A stretch of 64,000 nt of DNA from positions 1 to 64,000 of the forward strand of contig ONEK01000008.1 of NCBI GenBank assembly GCA_900316855.1, given 5' to 3'. Source of the stretch: an uncultured Lachnospiraceae bacterium. GTDB taxonomy: Bacteria; Bacillota; Clostridia; Lachnospirales; Lachnospiraceae. The notes below the pieces were generated by a model. That model saw only the letters and a list, made by a program, of their open reading frames with translations. It had not been told where the DNA came from and made no database searches. Shown piece by piece: positions 50,467-61,708 of this stretch; positions within the stretch are counted from its first letter, which is position 1; every line of letters starts with the position of its first letter. The translations under genes were made by a program, and so were the position numbers.

Positions 50467-52332
50467 ATGCGGACAGTTGATTTACATACACACTCCACGA
50501 AATCGGACGGGACGCTGACGCCTTCGCAGCTCGTGGAGCTGGCAATTCACAAGGGCCTCGCCGCGTTCGCGCTCACGGACCACGACAATGTGAGCGGCAT
50601 CGGGGAGGCGCTGAAGGCCGCGCGGGAGGCACAGCTTGCCGGCAGGGGAGACGTGGAGGTAGTTCCGGGCATTGAATTTTCGACGGAGTATCACGGGATC
50701 GACGTCCATATTGTCGGACTGTATTACGACTGCAACAGTCCGGAATTCCGGCAGGAGGTGAAGGAGTTCACGGAGGCGAGGGACCGCAGGAACCGCGAAA
50801 TGTGTGACAAAATGGCTGCGGACGGGATCCCGATCTCCTACGAGAAGCTGCGCGAGGCGTTCCCGGATTCCGTGATCACGAGGGCACACTTCGGCCGTTA
50901 CCTGAAGGATACCGGTTACATTTCCGATATCCGGGAGGCGTTTGATCGTCTCATCGGCGACGACTGCCCGTATTTTATTCCGAGGAAGAAGATCTCCCCG
51001 CAGAAGGCCGTGGAGTTCCTCCTGAAGTTTCACGGAATTCCGATCCTCGCGCATCCGTTTCAGTATGAGCTGGGAGACGACGGGCTCGATCGGCTGGTGC
51101 GGGAGCTGAAGGAGGCGGGTCTCATGGGGATCGAAGCCTTCTACTGCAAACATACGCCTGAGATGACGAAGCATGTGACAGCACTTGCGCAGAAGTATGA
51201 CCTGCTGCTCTCGGGCGGCTCGGATTTTCACGGGGACAACAAGCCGGGGCTGGAAATGGGGACAGGCTACGGGCACCTGTGTGTCCCCGAAGAGTGCCTC
51301 ACAAAGATGAAGCACCGCGCGTTTCATGTGACAGAGCACACGAAGATCTTCTTCTGTGATTTCGACGGGACGCTCGCGACCTCAACGAAGGAGATCTCCC
51401 CGAAGACGAGGGAGGCACTCGGCCGGTTCGTATCGCGCGGGAAGGAAACTGTCCGGGAAGCCTACGCGTGTGCGCCGGAGCATTCCGCCCGGATCACGGC
51501 GCCTGGGAATATTTTCGTCCTGTCCTCGGGCCGCGCCATGAGTGATGTGAAGAATCTCCTGAAACGCCTGGACCTTCCTTATCCGAATATGTACCTGTCC
51601 GGCTACAACGGAGCGGAGGTTTACTCGGTCAGCGAAGGCGTGACCTGCTTCCGGGACGGGATCCCGAGGGAGGTCGTGCGCGGGCTCTTTGACCTTGCCG
51701 GGGAGAGCGGCATTTACGTGCACACGTATGACGGGGACACCATCGTGCTGGAGGAGCCGGAGGACGGCAAGCCGCGGGCGGAAATCAATGTCCTTCCCCC
51801 GATGGATGAACACTGCCGGGACGTCGTCGAGGGACGGACGCCGAACGTGTCTGCCCTGGATGAGAGCTATCCCGCGGAAGCCCGGTATTACACGGCTTTT
51901 GTGAAAATGCCGGTCCGCAGGGAACAGGACGCGGCCTCGTCCCTTGCGGAGGCACCCTGCAAGGTTCTTGCCATCCACCTGAACAATCCGGAGGACCACT
52001 GCCTGGAGAAGTTTGCGGAGCTGGTCCATCAGAAGTATCCCGGAAAGATCAATACGGTGCTGTCCAATCCCTATTACCTGGAGCTGGACCCCGCGGGCGC
52101 GACGAAGGGTTATTCCCTTACGTGGCTGTGCCGGCACCTTGGCATCGATCCTGCCAATTCCGCGGCGGCGGGAGACGCACCGAACGACCTTCCGATGATC
52201 GAGGCGGCGGGCCTTGGCATCGGCATGTGCAACGCCATGATCCCGACGGAGGAGCTGCGCCGCAGGGCTGACGTCATCACTGAGACCGACAACGACCATG
52301 ACGGCCTCGCGCCCATTCTGGATACGATGTGA
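50467..52332 (+). CDS. PHP phosphoesterase fused to a Cof-type HAD phosphatase
   Basis: 621 residues. The N-terminal half (about 1-280) is a PHP domain: VDLHTHSTKSDGT, ALTDHDNVSGI, GIEFSTEYHGIDVHIVG, PILAHPFQY and LSGGSDFHGDNKPG, all metal ligands in place. The C-terminal half (about 294-621) is a Cof-like HAD hydrolase: FFCDFDGTLATSTKEIS (nucleophile Asp), FVLSSGRAMSD, GYNGAEV, KGYSLTWLCRHLGI and AAGDAPNDLPMIEAAG. A 20-residue insertion (around VREAYACAPEHSARI) interrupts the HAD part. The fusion suggests two dephosphorylation steps on linked substrates; the substrate is unknown. AAAGGAGACAGC precedes the ATG. Confidence 0.88.
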   Translation: MRTVDLHTHSTKSDGTLTPSQLVELAIHKGLAAFALTDHDNVSGIGEALKAAREAQLAGRGDVEVVPGIEFSTEYHGIDVHIVGLYYDCNSPEFRQEVKEFTEARDRRNREMCDKMAADGIPISYEKLREAFPDSVITRAHFGRYLKDTGYISDIREAFDRLIGDDCPYFIPRKKISPQKAVEFLLKFHGIPILAHPFQYELGDDGLDRLVRELKEAGLMGIEAFYCKHTPEMTKHVTALAQKYDLLLSGGSDFHGDNKPGLEMGTGYGHLCVPEECLTKMKHRAFHVTEHTKIFFCDFDGTLATSTKEISPKTREALGRFVSRGKETVREAYACAPEHSARITAPGNIFVLSSGRAMSDVKNLLKRLDLPYPNMYLSGYNGAEVYSVSEGVTCFRDGIPREVVRGLFDLAGESGIYVHTYDGDTIVLEEPEDGKPRAEINVLPPMDEHCRDVVEGRTPNVSALDESYPAEARYYTAFVKMPVRREQDAASSLAEAPCKVLAIHLNNPEDHCLEKFAELVHQKYPGKINTVLSNPYYLELDPAGATKGYSLTWLCRHLGIDPANSAAAGDAPNDLPMIEAAGLGIGMCNAMIPTEELRRRADVITETDNDHDGLAPILDTM

Positions 52333-52458
52333 ATTTCCGTGTTCCGTTTCACGAATGAGCGGGGAGATTCCGAAAGGCATAGCTTCGAATGCCTGACGAG
52401 CCAGGGATACAGGCACTTTTGACACTCCGTGCATTCCATGCTTTAATGGTCTCTGTTT

Positions 52459-52536
52459 GCGGAATTGCGACGCAATCCGCATGTTGATGGGTGCTTCTGA
52501 ACCCCGAATCAGGATCACTATGCAGGCATAGGAGGT
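52459..52536 (+). repeat. Relics of repeat families A and C before the ABC-F gene
   Basis: GCGGAATTGCGACGCAATCC resembles the hairpin of family A, and ATGCAGGCATAGGAGGTAAG (from 52520) resembles the 3' end of family C including its Shine-Dalgarno, which here serves the TTG start at 52542. Confidence 0.5.
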
Positions 52537-52541
52537 AAGGC

Positions 52542-54182
52542 TTGATCTCAGCGAATAATGTCACATACCGCGTCGGCAAGAAGGCACTTTTTGAAGACGT
52601 CAACATCAAATTTACGGAAGGAAACTGCTACGGCATTATCGGCGCGAACGGCGCCGGCAAGTCGACGTTCCTGAAGATCCTGTCCGGGCAGCTCGAGACG
52701 ACAAACGGTGATATTGTAATCACACCGGGGCAGCGCCTGTCCTTCCTCGAGCAGGATCAGGAGAAATACAACGACCAGGTCGTCCTGGATACCGTTATTC
52801 AGGGCAACGCGCACCTGTATGAGGTCGGAAAGGAAAAGGACGCCCTGTACGCGAAGCCGGACTTTTCCGACGAGGACGGCATTAAGGCGGCGGAGCTTGA
52901 GAGCGAATACGCCGAAATGAACGGGTACGAGGCGGAGTCCGACGCGGAGTCCCTGTTGAACGGGCTGGGTATTGAAACGGCGCTGCACCAGCTGACAATG
53001 AGCGAGCTGAACGGTGCGCAGAAGGTGAAGGTGCTCCTTGCGAGGGCCCTGTTCGGCAATCCGGATATTCTGCTCCTCGATGAGCCGACGAACCACCTCG
53101 ATCTGGACGCGATCGCCTGGCTCGAGGAGTTCCTCATCAATTTCCCCAACACGGTCATCGTCGTCAGCCATGACCGCTATTTCCTGAACAAGGTCTGCAC
53201 GTACACGGCGGATATCGATTACGGCAAGATCACACTCTACGCCGGCAACTATGATTTCTGGTACGAGTCGAGTCAGCTGATGATCCGTCAGATGAAGGAG
53301 GCCAACAAGAAGAAGGAGGAGAAGATCAGGGAGCTGAAGGAATTCATTTCCCGCTTCGCCGCCAATGCCTCCAAGAGCAAGCAGGCGACATCGAGAAAAC
53401 GCGCGCTCGAAAAAATCGAGCTTGACGAGATCAGGCCCTCCTCCCGCAAATATCCCTTCATCGATTTCCGCCCCGACCGTGAAATCGGCAACGACGTCCT
53501 CACGGTGTCCCACCTGTCCAAGACCGTAAACGGCAGGAAGGTGCTGGATGACGTTTCCTTTGTCATGGGACATGACGACAAGATCGCGTTCGTGGGCTCC
53601 CAGGAGCTCGCGAAGACGACGCTGTTTGAAATCCTGATGGGAAATGTCGAGCCTGACGAGGGAAGCTTCAAATGGGGCGTCACAACATCGCAGTCTTATT
53701 TCAGGAAGGACAATACGGAGCTGTTTAACTCCGATATGGATATCACGCAGTGGCTCACCGGCTACAGCCAGATCAAGGATGTGACCTACGTGCGCGGGTT
53801 CCTCGGCAGAATGCTGTTTCCCGGGGAGGACGGCGTGAAGAAGGTGAAAATCCTCTCCGGCGGTGAGAAGGTCCGCTGCCAGCTGTCCGCGATGATGATT
53901 TCCGGCGCGAACTGCCTGATCTTCGACGAGCCGACGAACCATCTGGACATGGAATCCATCTCCGCCCTGAACGACGGGATGATCCGCTTCCCCGGAGTCG
54001 AGCTCATCGCCTGCCGGGACCACCAGATCGTGCAGACGACGGCAAACCGGATCATCGAGATCCTGCCGGACGGCCATATCATCGACAAGGTCGGCACGTA
54101 TGACGACTATCTGGAGCAGGATGCCGACGCGAGAAAGCGCACGGTATACGTGGCGGATACCTCAGCGGAGGAAGAGGATTAA
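52542..54182 (+). CDS. ABC-F family ATPase (YbiT-like)
   Basis: 546 residues, two ATPase cassettes without membrane segments; ABC-F proteins act on ribosomes. First cassette: GANGAGKST Walker A, SELNGAQKVKVLLARAL in place of the usual LSGGQ, LLLDEPTNHLD and VSHDR. Second: a degenerate Walker A (VGSQELAKTTLF), standard ILSGGEKVRCQLS, LIFDEPTNHLD, and ACRDHQ in place of the usual SH-switch. The linker region (about 245-300) is highly charged. TTG start at 52542 with AGGAGGT 5 nt upstream. Probably a housekeeping translation factor rather than a resistance protein. Confidence 0.9.
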   Translation: MISANNVTYRVGKKALFEDVNIKFTEGNCYGIIGANGAGKSTFLKILSGQLETTNGDIVITPGQRLSFLEQDQEKYNDQVVLDTVIQGNAHLYEVGKEKDALYAKPDFSDEDGIKAAELESEYAEMNGYEAESDAESLLNGLGIETALHQLTMSELNGAQKVKVLLARALFGNPDILLLDEPTNHLDLDAIAWLEEFLINFPNTVIVVSHDRYFLNKVCTYTADIDYGKITLYAGNYDFWYESSQLMIRQMKEANKKKEEKIRELKEFISRFAANASKSKQATSRKRALEKIELDEIRPSSRKYPFIDFRPDREIGNDVLTVSHLSKTVNGRKVLDDVSFVMGHDDKIAFVGSQELAKTTLFEILMGNVEPDEGSFKWGVTTSQSYFRKDNTELFNSDMDITQWLTGYSQIKDVTYVRGFLGRMLFPGEDGVKKVKILSGGEKVRCQLSAMMISGANCLIFDEPTNHLDMESISALNDGMIRFPGVELIACRDHQIVQTTANRIIEILPDGHIIDKVGTYDDYLEQDADARKRTVYVADTSAEEED

Positions 54183-54194
54183 TACAGAAACACG

Positions 54195-54220
54195 AAAGGC
54201 AGCCCGTCCGGGCTGCCTTT
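54195..54220 (+). terminator. Terminator after the ABC-F gene
   Basis: AAAGGCAGCCC / GGGCTGCCTTT with loop GTCC; 11-bp stem with the T residues inside the 3' arm. Confidence 0.75.
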
Positions 54221-54386
54221 GTCATGTGATGGTAAAGTTGCACAGAAGAATCCCGTCAGGGTATCAAATCTTTGTGAAATATCTTGAAAAATATCCGGCA
54301 TGTATTACAATGAGGGATGGAGTGAATGAGGTTTTGACGGGGTGCACAGGGGAAGCGAGGGAGAACCGCTTCCGGGAGAGGTAAAG

Positions 54387-55220
54387 GTGAGTGTTGTTCT
54401 GAAGGTGATGATCATAGTAATCGCAGCTGCAGTGCTGTATCTGTACGCGATTATGCCCCGGCTGTTCCACAGGCCGGATTTTTCTATTTTTAAGACAAAG
54501 CTGTTTGCCCACAGGGGGCTGTTTGACAATGCGTCAGACGCGCCGGAGAATTCACAGGCTGCCTTCCGGAAGGCGGTGGGGAAGGGATTCGGAATCGAGC
54601 TGGACGTACATCTGTCAAGGGACGGAATTCCCGTCGTGTTCCATGATTTCAAACTGAAGCGGATGACCGGCCTTACGGGAAACGTCGAGGACTACACCGC
54701 GGCGGATCTTGCCGGGGTCCGGCTGGCTGGTTCCGGCGAGACAATCCCGACGCTGGAGGAGGCGCTTTCTGTGGTACAGGGGAAGGTGCCCCTCATCATC
54801 GAGATCAAGTCCGAGAACCTCAACATGGACATCTGCCGCAGGACGGATGACATACTGCGCAGGTATCAGGGCCAGTACTGCATCGAGTCGTTCAATCCGT
54901 TTGTGCTGCTGTGGTACCGGATGAACCGGCGCGGCGTGCTCCGGGGACAGCTGTCCGATCATTTCACGGGGTATCCGGAGAACCGTCATTCGGTCCGCAT
55001 GGGTCCTGCCCTCATTCTGCAGAACCTGCTGCTGGACTTCCTGTCGAGGCCGGATTTTGTCGCTTACAACTGCAAATACCAGGGAAACCTCTCGCGCAGG
55101 CTGTGCCGGCGCCTTTTCGGCGGAAGGGCTGCCGCGTGGGTCGTGCAGAGCAGGGAGCAGCTAAGGAAAGCATCCCGGAATTTCGACATTTTTATTTTTG
55201 ACAGTTTTATTCCGCAGTAG
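54387..55220 (+). CDS. Membrane-anchored glycerophosphodiester phosphodiesterase
   Basis: 277 residues. One N-terminal membrane segment (VLKVMIIVIAAAVLYLYAIM) precedes a GDPD TIM barrel: LFAHRGLFDNASDAPENSQAAF (catalytic His-Arg), GIELDVHLSRDGIPVVFHD (metal Glu/Asp and second His), VPLIIEIKSE. The start is GTG 54387 with GGGAGAGG upstream; the frame open from 54342 has no site. It would release glycerol-3-phosphate from lipid or teichoic-acid breakdown products. Confidence 0.9.
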   Translation: MSVVLKVMIIVIAAAVLYLYAIMPRLFHRPDFSIFKTKLFAHRGLFDNASDAPENSQAAFRKAVGKGFGIELDVHLSRDGIPVVFHDFKLKRMTGLTGNVEDYTAADLAGVRLAGSGETIPTLEEALSVVQGKVPLIIEIKSENLNMDICRRTDDILRRYQGQYCIESFNPFVLLWYRMNRRGVLRGQLSDHFTGYPENRHSVRMGPALILQNLLLDFLSRPDFVAYNCKYQGNLSRRLCRRLFGGRAAAWVVQSREQLRKASRNFDIFIFDSFIPQ

Positions 55221-55333
55221 AGGAGGTGGCACGGTTATGGCGCCGCGCAGGGCTCTGCGGGATCAGCTGAATACACATGGGTAAGCCCGGTGAACCGCGG
55301 TTATGGCGGCACGGGCGAGGAATGGAGGTAAAA

Positions 55334-57967
55334 ATGAACAAGAGGGTTTACAAGTTTGAGGAAGGCTCCGCGAAGCAGCGGAATCTTCTCGGGGGGAAAG
55401 GCGCAAACCTTGCGGAGATGACGAATCTGGGACTGCCCGTGCCGCCCGGATTCACGATTTCCACGGAAGCCTGCACGGACTACTACAATGACGGAAAGGA
55501 AATCAACGACGACACGAAGCAGCAGATCTTCGAGCACCTTGCGTGGCTCGAGGGCGTACGCGGCAAGAAATTCGGCGATGAGAACGACCCGCTTCTGGTA
55601 TCTGTCCGCTCCGGTGCTCCTGTTTCCATGCCCGGCATGATGGACACGATCCTGAACCTCGGACTGAACGATGTTTCCGTTGTCGGCTTCGCAAACAAGA
55701 CCGGCAATCCGAGATTCGCCTACGATTCCTACCGCAGATTTATCCAGATGTTCTCGGACGTCGTCATGGGACAGCCGAAGACCCTGTTCGACGCCATTCT
55801 CGAGGGCGAGAAGAAGAAACACGGCTATGTTTATGATACGGAGCTGAAGGCGGAGGACCTCCAGAACGTCATCGCGCAGTACAAGAAGCTGTATAAGGAG
55901 CAGCAGGGCGAGGAATTCCCGCAGGATCCGAAGGTACAGCTCATGGAAGCCATCAAGGCGGTGTTCCGCTCCTGGGACAACCCCAGAGCCAACACGTACC
56001 GCAGGATGTACGATATCCCCTATGAGCTCGGCACGGCAGTCAACGTCCAGTCCATGGTATTCGGCAACATGGGCGACACGTCCGGCACGGGCGTTGCCTT
56101 CACGAGAAACCCCGCAACCGGTGCGAAGGGAATCTTCGGTGAGTACCTGATCAACGCCCAGGGTGAGGACGTCGTAGCCGGTATCCGCACTCCTCAGCCG
56201 ATCACGAAGCTCGCGGACGATCTGCCGGAATGCTATAAGCAGTTCATGGATATCGCCCACACGCTCGAGGACCACTATAAGGATATGCAGGATATGGAGT
56301 TCACCATCGAGGACGGACACCTGTATTTCCTGCAGACGAGAAACGGCAAGCGCACGGCGCAGGCTGCCATCCAGATCGCGTGCGACCTCGTCGACGAGGG
56401 CATGATTGACGCGAAGACCGCAGTGACGAGAATCGAGCCGTCTTCCCTCGACCAGCTCCTTCATCCCGGTTTTGACCAGTCGAAGCTAAAGCTTGCCCGG
56501 GAGATCGGCCAGGCACTGCCGGCATCCCCGGGAGCCGCGGCGGGACGCGTATACTTCAACGCGGAGGATGCCGTAGCCGCACACGCGGCGGGCAACCGTG
56601 TCATCATGGTCCGTCAGGAGACTTCTCCCGAGGATATCGACGGCATGCATGCGGCCGAGGGTATCCTGACGATGCGCGGCGGCATGACGTCCCACGCGGC
56701 GGTCGTTGCCAGAGGCATGGGCACCTGCTGCATCTCCGGATGCGGCGACATGGAGGTCCATGAGGAGGAGAAATATTTCGAGCTCGGCGGCCAGACGATC
56801 CGCGAGGGAGACTACATCTCGCTCGATGGCTCCACCGGCAGGATTTATCTCGGCGATATTCCGACCGTAGAGGCATCGATCTCCGGCAATTTCCAGAGGA
56901 TCATGGACTGGGCTGACCAGTACCGCAGACTTCAGGTAAGGACGAACGCGGATACACCCGCGGATGCCGCAAACGCGGTGAGACTGGGGGCCCAGGGCAT
57001 CGGACTGTGCAGAACGGAGCACATGTTCTTCAACCCTGACCGCATCCCGAAGATCCGCAAGATGATCCTGTCCGATACGACCGAGGAGAGGGAGAAGGCA
57101 CTCAACGAACTGATTCCTTTCCAGAAGGGCGATTTCAAGGGAATTTACAAGGCGATGGAAGGACGTCCCGTGACGATCCGCTTCCTGGATCCGCCGCTTC
57201 ATGAGTTCGTTCCGACGACGGAAGCCGAGATGAAGCAGCTGGCGGACGACATGGGTCTTTCGCTCGAGCAGGTGAAGAAACGGTGCGACGATCTGCACGA
57301 GTTCAACCCGATGATGGGCCACCGCGGATGCCGCCTGTCCGTCACGTTCCCCGAGATTGCGAGAATGCAGACCAGGGCCGTCATGGAGGCTGCCATCGAG
57401 GTAAAGGAGGAGAAGGGCTACGACATTGTTCCCGAGATCATGGTTCCGCTTGTCGGAGACGTGAAGGAGCTCGCCTTCGTCAAGAAGACCATCGTCGAGA
57501 CCGCGGAGAAGGTCAAGGAAGAGCGCCATTCCGATATGAAGTACCACATCGGCACCATGATCGAGATTCCGCGTGCCGCACTGCTCGCGGATGAGATCGC
57601 GAAGGAGGCTGAGTTCTTCTCGTTCGGAACGAATGACCTGACGCAGATGACGTTCGGCTTCTCGCGCGATGACGCCGGCAAGTTCCTGCAGGATTACTAC
57701 AAGTCCAGAATCTACGAGCAGGATCCGTTCGCTCACCTCGACCAGAACGGCGTAGGGCAGCTCATCCAGATCGCGGTTGAGAAGGGCCGTAAGACCCGTC
57801 CCGACATCAAGCTCGGCATCTGCGGCGAGCACGGCGGTGATCCGGACTCCATTGAGTTCTGCGAGAAGGTCGGCCTTACGTATGTCAGCTGCAGCCCGTT
57901 CCGTGTTCCGATCGCACGCCTTGCGGCAGCTCAGGCGGCCATCCGGAATGAGAAGGAGAAGGCGTAA
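55334..57967 (+). CDS. ppdK: Pyruvate, phosphate dikinase
   Basis: Interconverts pyruvate + ATP + Pi and PEP + AMP + PPi; in such anaerobes it links glycolysis and gluconeogenesis through PPi. 877 residues, full length. N-terminal ATP-grasp domain (LLGGKGANLAEMTNLGLPVP, SVRSGAPVSMPGMMDTILN, GDTSGTGVAFTRNPATG), phospho-His swivelling domain (GGMTSHAAVVARGMG, His about 454), C-terminal PEP barrel (GLCRTEHMFF, GTNDLTQMTFGFSRDD, GICGEHGGDP). ATG 55334 follows TGGAGGTAAAA; the 19-codon upstream extension is not conserved. Confidence 0.97.
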   Translation: MNKRVYKFEEGSAKQRNLLGGKGANLAEMTNLGLPVPPGFTISTEACTDYYNDGKEINDDTKQQIFEHLAWLEGVRGKKFGDENDPLLVSVRSGAPVSMPGMMDTILNLGLNDVSVVGFANKTGNPRFAYDSYRRFIQMFSDVVMGQPKTLFDAILEGEKKKHGYVYDTELKAEDLQNVIAQYKKLYKEQQGEEFPQDPKVQLMEAIKAVFRSWDNPRANTYRRMYDIPYELGTAVNVQSMVFGNMGDTSGTGVAFTRNPATGAKGIFGEYLINAQGEDVVAGIRTPQPITKLADDLPECYKQFMDIAHTLEDHYKDMQDMEFTIEDGHLYFLQTRNGKRTAQAAIQIACDLVDEGMIDAKTAVTRIEPSSLDQLLHPGFDQSKLKLAREIGQALPASPGAAAGRVYFNAEDAVAAHAAGNRVIMVRQETSPEDIDGMHAAEGILTMRGGMTSHAAVVARGMGTCCISGCGDMEVHEEEKYFELGGQTIREGDYISLDGSTGRIYLGDIPTVEASISGNFQRIMDWADQYRRLQVRTNADTPADAANAVRLGAQGIGLCRTEHMFFNPDRIPKIRKMILSDTTEEREKALNELIPFQKGDFKGIYKAMEGRPVTIRFLDPPLHEFVPTTEAEMKQLADDMGLSLEQVKKRCDDLHEFNPMMGHRGCRLSVTFPEIARMQTRAVMEAAIEVKEEKGYDIVPEIMVPLVGDVKELAFVKKTIVETAEKVKEERHSDMKYHIGTMIEIPRAALLADEIAKEAEFFSFGTNDLTQMTFGFSRDDAGKFLQDYYKSRIYEQDPFAHLDQNGVGQLIQIAVEKGRKTRPDIKLGICGEHGGDPDSIEFCEKVGLTYVSCSPFRVPIARLAAAQAAIRNEKEKA

Positions 57968-58055
57968 GCCGTAAAAAGCTTAAGGCGGCTCATAGCCGGA
58001 CGTGAATTCGGACACAGAAATCTAAAAAACTGCGGGTGCAGTCATAAGAGACAAT

Positions 58056-58098
58056 AAACGCCTGCGCGTGCGGAATTTTTCCGCCGCGCAGGCGTTTT
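58056..58098 (+). terminator. ppdK terminator
   Basis: AAACGCCTGCGCG (58056-58068) pairs with CGCGCAGGCGTTT (58085-58097), with CGGAA/TTCCG pairing inside the loop; short T-run. Confidence 0.85.
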
Positions 58099-58156
58099 GC
58101 CGTGCGGTACTGATTCGAGACCTGGATTCCAACAGCGAAAACGCGTGCTTCAGAAT

Positions 58157-58193
58157 GCAAAAATGCCGCTTCCCCTGCAGGAAGGGAAGCGGC
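58157..58193 (-). terminator. Terminator of the alpha-hydroxy-acid enzyme gene
   Basis: GCCGCTTCCC / GGGAAGCGGC 10-bp stem, followed on the minus strand by ATTTTTGC. It lies 63 bp past the stop of the minus-strand gene. Confidence 0.85.
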
Positions 58194-58255
58194 TTGTATT
58201 ACAGGGCTATAGTTTCCGGCAGACTTCATGCCTGCAGGATGACCGCCGGTGCCGT

Positions 58256-59296
58256 TCAGAACCGGATGTATTTGCTGACAGGTTTGAAGAGATTGGCCCT
58301 CGAGATTTCATCGAGCGAGGAAACACCGCACATCTTCATGGTGTCGGCGAGCTCCCTGCCGATCTTCTCCGTATAGAGCTTTACGCCCTCCCTGCCTCCG
58401 CCGTAAACAGCGGTCACGTAAGGCCTTGCAATGAGGACCGCGTCAGCGCCGAGCGCGAGCGCCTTGAAGACATCCACACCCGAGCGGATGCCGCCGTCCA
58501 CGAGGACCATCATCTCGCCGCGGACCGCGTCGGAAATCTCCTCCAGAACCTCCGCGGTGGAAGGGGTCTGGTCCAGGACACGGCCGCCGTGGTTCGAGAC
58601 AACGATGGCAGAAGCACCGGCGTTCTTCGCATCAAGGGCGCCCTTGACGGTCATGATGCCCTTGACGATGAACGGCTTGCCTGCCTTCGAAATGACGTCC
58701 TTCAGCTCGAGGACGGACTTGGAGCCCGCGGGCGGAGTGAGTCCCTGCAGGAAGGGGAGACCCGCAGCGTCCACATCCATGGCGACTGCGAACGAACCGC
58801 TCGCCTTCGTCAGTGCGAATTTCTCCTCCATGGTGTTGATATCCCAGGGCTTGACGGTGGGGATGCCGACACCGGAAGCGTTCTGGATTGCCTTCGTCGC
58901 GGCCTTCATGACCTCCGGGTTCGTGCCGTCACCGGTGAAGGCGGCAATGCCCGCCTCTGCCGCGGCCGAAACAAGGATGTCGTTGTAGGCGATATCATCA
59001 AGCTTGTCACCGTAATGGAGATTGACGGCTCCCACGGGGCCTGCGAAGATCGGGTACTTCATCTTCAGTCCGAAGAACTCGAAGCCGGTATCGGGCGTCC
59101 GGTTCTCGGCGATGGTGTTCATGTTGATCCGAAGCTTCTGCCAGGCGTCGTAGTTGCGGATTGCGACGTCACCGGCTCCCTTGGCGCCGGGACCCGGCAC
59201 CTGGTTGCCGCACGCCTTTCCGTTGCAGACGGGGCAGGCCCTGCAGTGCGGACCCATGCTGCTGCGCGCGTTATCGAGTAATTCCCTGTATGTCAT
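58256..59296 (-). CDS. FMN-dependent alpha-hydroxy-acid oxidising protein with N-terminal Cys cluster
   Basis: 346 residues. The FMN barrel of the lactate-oxidase/glycolate-oxidase family: FAGPVGAVN, IVKGIMTVKGALDAKNAGAS (Lys), VVSNHGGRVLDQTP (catalytic His) and VDGGIRSGVDVFKALALGAD. It lacks much of the usual N-terminal region and instead begins with C18, C21, C24 and C29 (CRACPVCNGKAC), suggesting a metal or Fe-S site and transfer of electrons to something other than O2. Substrate, perhaps lactate, is not proven. Start 59296 after GGGAGGTTACT. Confidence 0.85.
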   Translation of the reverse strand: MTYRELLDNARSSMGPHCRACPVCNGKACGNQVPGPGAKGAGDVAIRNYDAWQKLRINMNTIAENRTPDTGFEFFGLKMKYPIFAGPVGAVNLHYGDKLDDIAYNDILVSAAAEAGIAAFTGDGTNPEVMKAATKAIQNASGVGIPTVKPWDINTMEEKFALTKASGSFAVAMDVDAAGLPFLQGLTPPAGSKSVLELKDVISKAGKPFIVKGIMTVKGALDAKNAGASAIVVSNHGGRVLDQTPSTAEVLEEISDAVRGEMMVLVDGGIRSGVDVFKALALGADAVLIARPYVTAVYGGGREGVKLYTEKIGRELADTMKMCGVSSLDEISRANLFKPVSKYIRF

Positions 59297-59536
59297 AGTA
59301 ACCTCCCGAATGTAAATTGCAGGCTGACGGCCTGCTCGTTCCATTATAGTACAATGCGGGCCTCAAGGTCATCCGTCCGCTCATGCAGGCATGGCGGGCG
59401 GATGCACTTTTCGGCCCTGGAATCATTAAAAAAGTATTAAATCTGCGAAGGAGGATTTTTGTGAGCAAAACAGAGAAAAGAAGAGATATAGAAAGAAAAA
59501 CGGAGTATTAAGCAAATTATTTCCGTGCGGAATGGG

Positions 59537-59604
59537 TTGCAATCGTTCCGCGGGGAACTTATTATACGCTATGGATGTTAGCACTCAACCGAAATGAGTG
59601 CTAA
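59537..59604 (+). promoter_or_regulatory. groESL promoter with CIRCE operator
   Basis: TTGCAA (59537-59542), 17 nt, TATTAT (59560-59565). CIRCE follows as a perfect TTAGCACTC (59578-59586), 9 nt, GAGTGCTAA (59596-59604), the HrcA repressor site. The remainder of the 345-bp gap (59297-59536) has no gene. Confidence 0.95.
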
Positions 59605-59641
59605 CAAATGAAAATGTAATAACATTTATGGAGGCATAGAT

Positions 59642-59947
59642 ATGGCAAAAAAGGATATGAAACTGGTTCCCCTTGAGGACAGGGTTGTTCTGAAGCAGCT
59701 GGAGGCTGAGACGACGACCGAGTCCGGAATCGTGATTCCCGGTGCGGAGAAGGAGAAGCCGCAGCAGGCTGAGGTTGTTTCCGTAGGCCCCGGCAAGACA
59801 TCGGACGACGGGAAGAAGATCCCGATGGAAGTAAAGGCCGGCGACAAGGTCGTTTATTCCAAGTACTCCGGAACCGAGTTCAAGGTTTCCGACGATGAGA
59901 AGTATGTCATCGTACGCCAGAGCGATATTCTTGCAATTATTAAATAA
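59642..59947 (+). CDS. groES: Co-chaperonin GroES
   Basis: Ten-kDa lid of the chaperonin. LVPLEDRVVLKQLEAE at the N terminus, the mobile loop ETTTESGIVIPGAEKEKPQQ, and C-terminal YVIVRQSDILAIIK. 101 residues, slightly longer than usual by an N-terminal AKKDM. Weak TGGAGGCATAGAT ribosome site. First gene of groESL under CIRCE control. Confidence 0.97.
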   Translation: MAKKDMKLVPLEDRVVLKQLEAETTTESGIVIPGAEKEKPQQAEVVSVGPGKTSDDGKKIPMEVKAGDKVVYSKYSGTEFKVSDDEKYVIVRQSDILAIIK

Positions 59948-59956
59948 CCTGAATAA

Positions 59957-61597
<1,641 letters not shown>

Positions 61598-61679
61598 TCC
61601 CCACGGATTTCAAGGTACACAGTTGAATGAAAATGCTCTGCATGGGACCTGGCAGCAGGCCCGCAGCAGAGAACACAAG

Positions 61680-61708
61680 GCGTCCCGGAGTGGTTCCGGG
61701 GCGCTTTT
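61680..61708 (+). terminator. groESL terminator
   Basis: GCGTCCCGGA pairs with TCCGGGGCGC (one G-U pair), followed by TTTT. Confidence 0.85.

Noticed and set aside
52542..54182. ABC-F gene as an antibiotic-resistance determinant
   Set aside because: Sequence features fit the broadly conserved YbiT-like group, and no resistance context is present.
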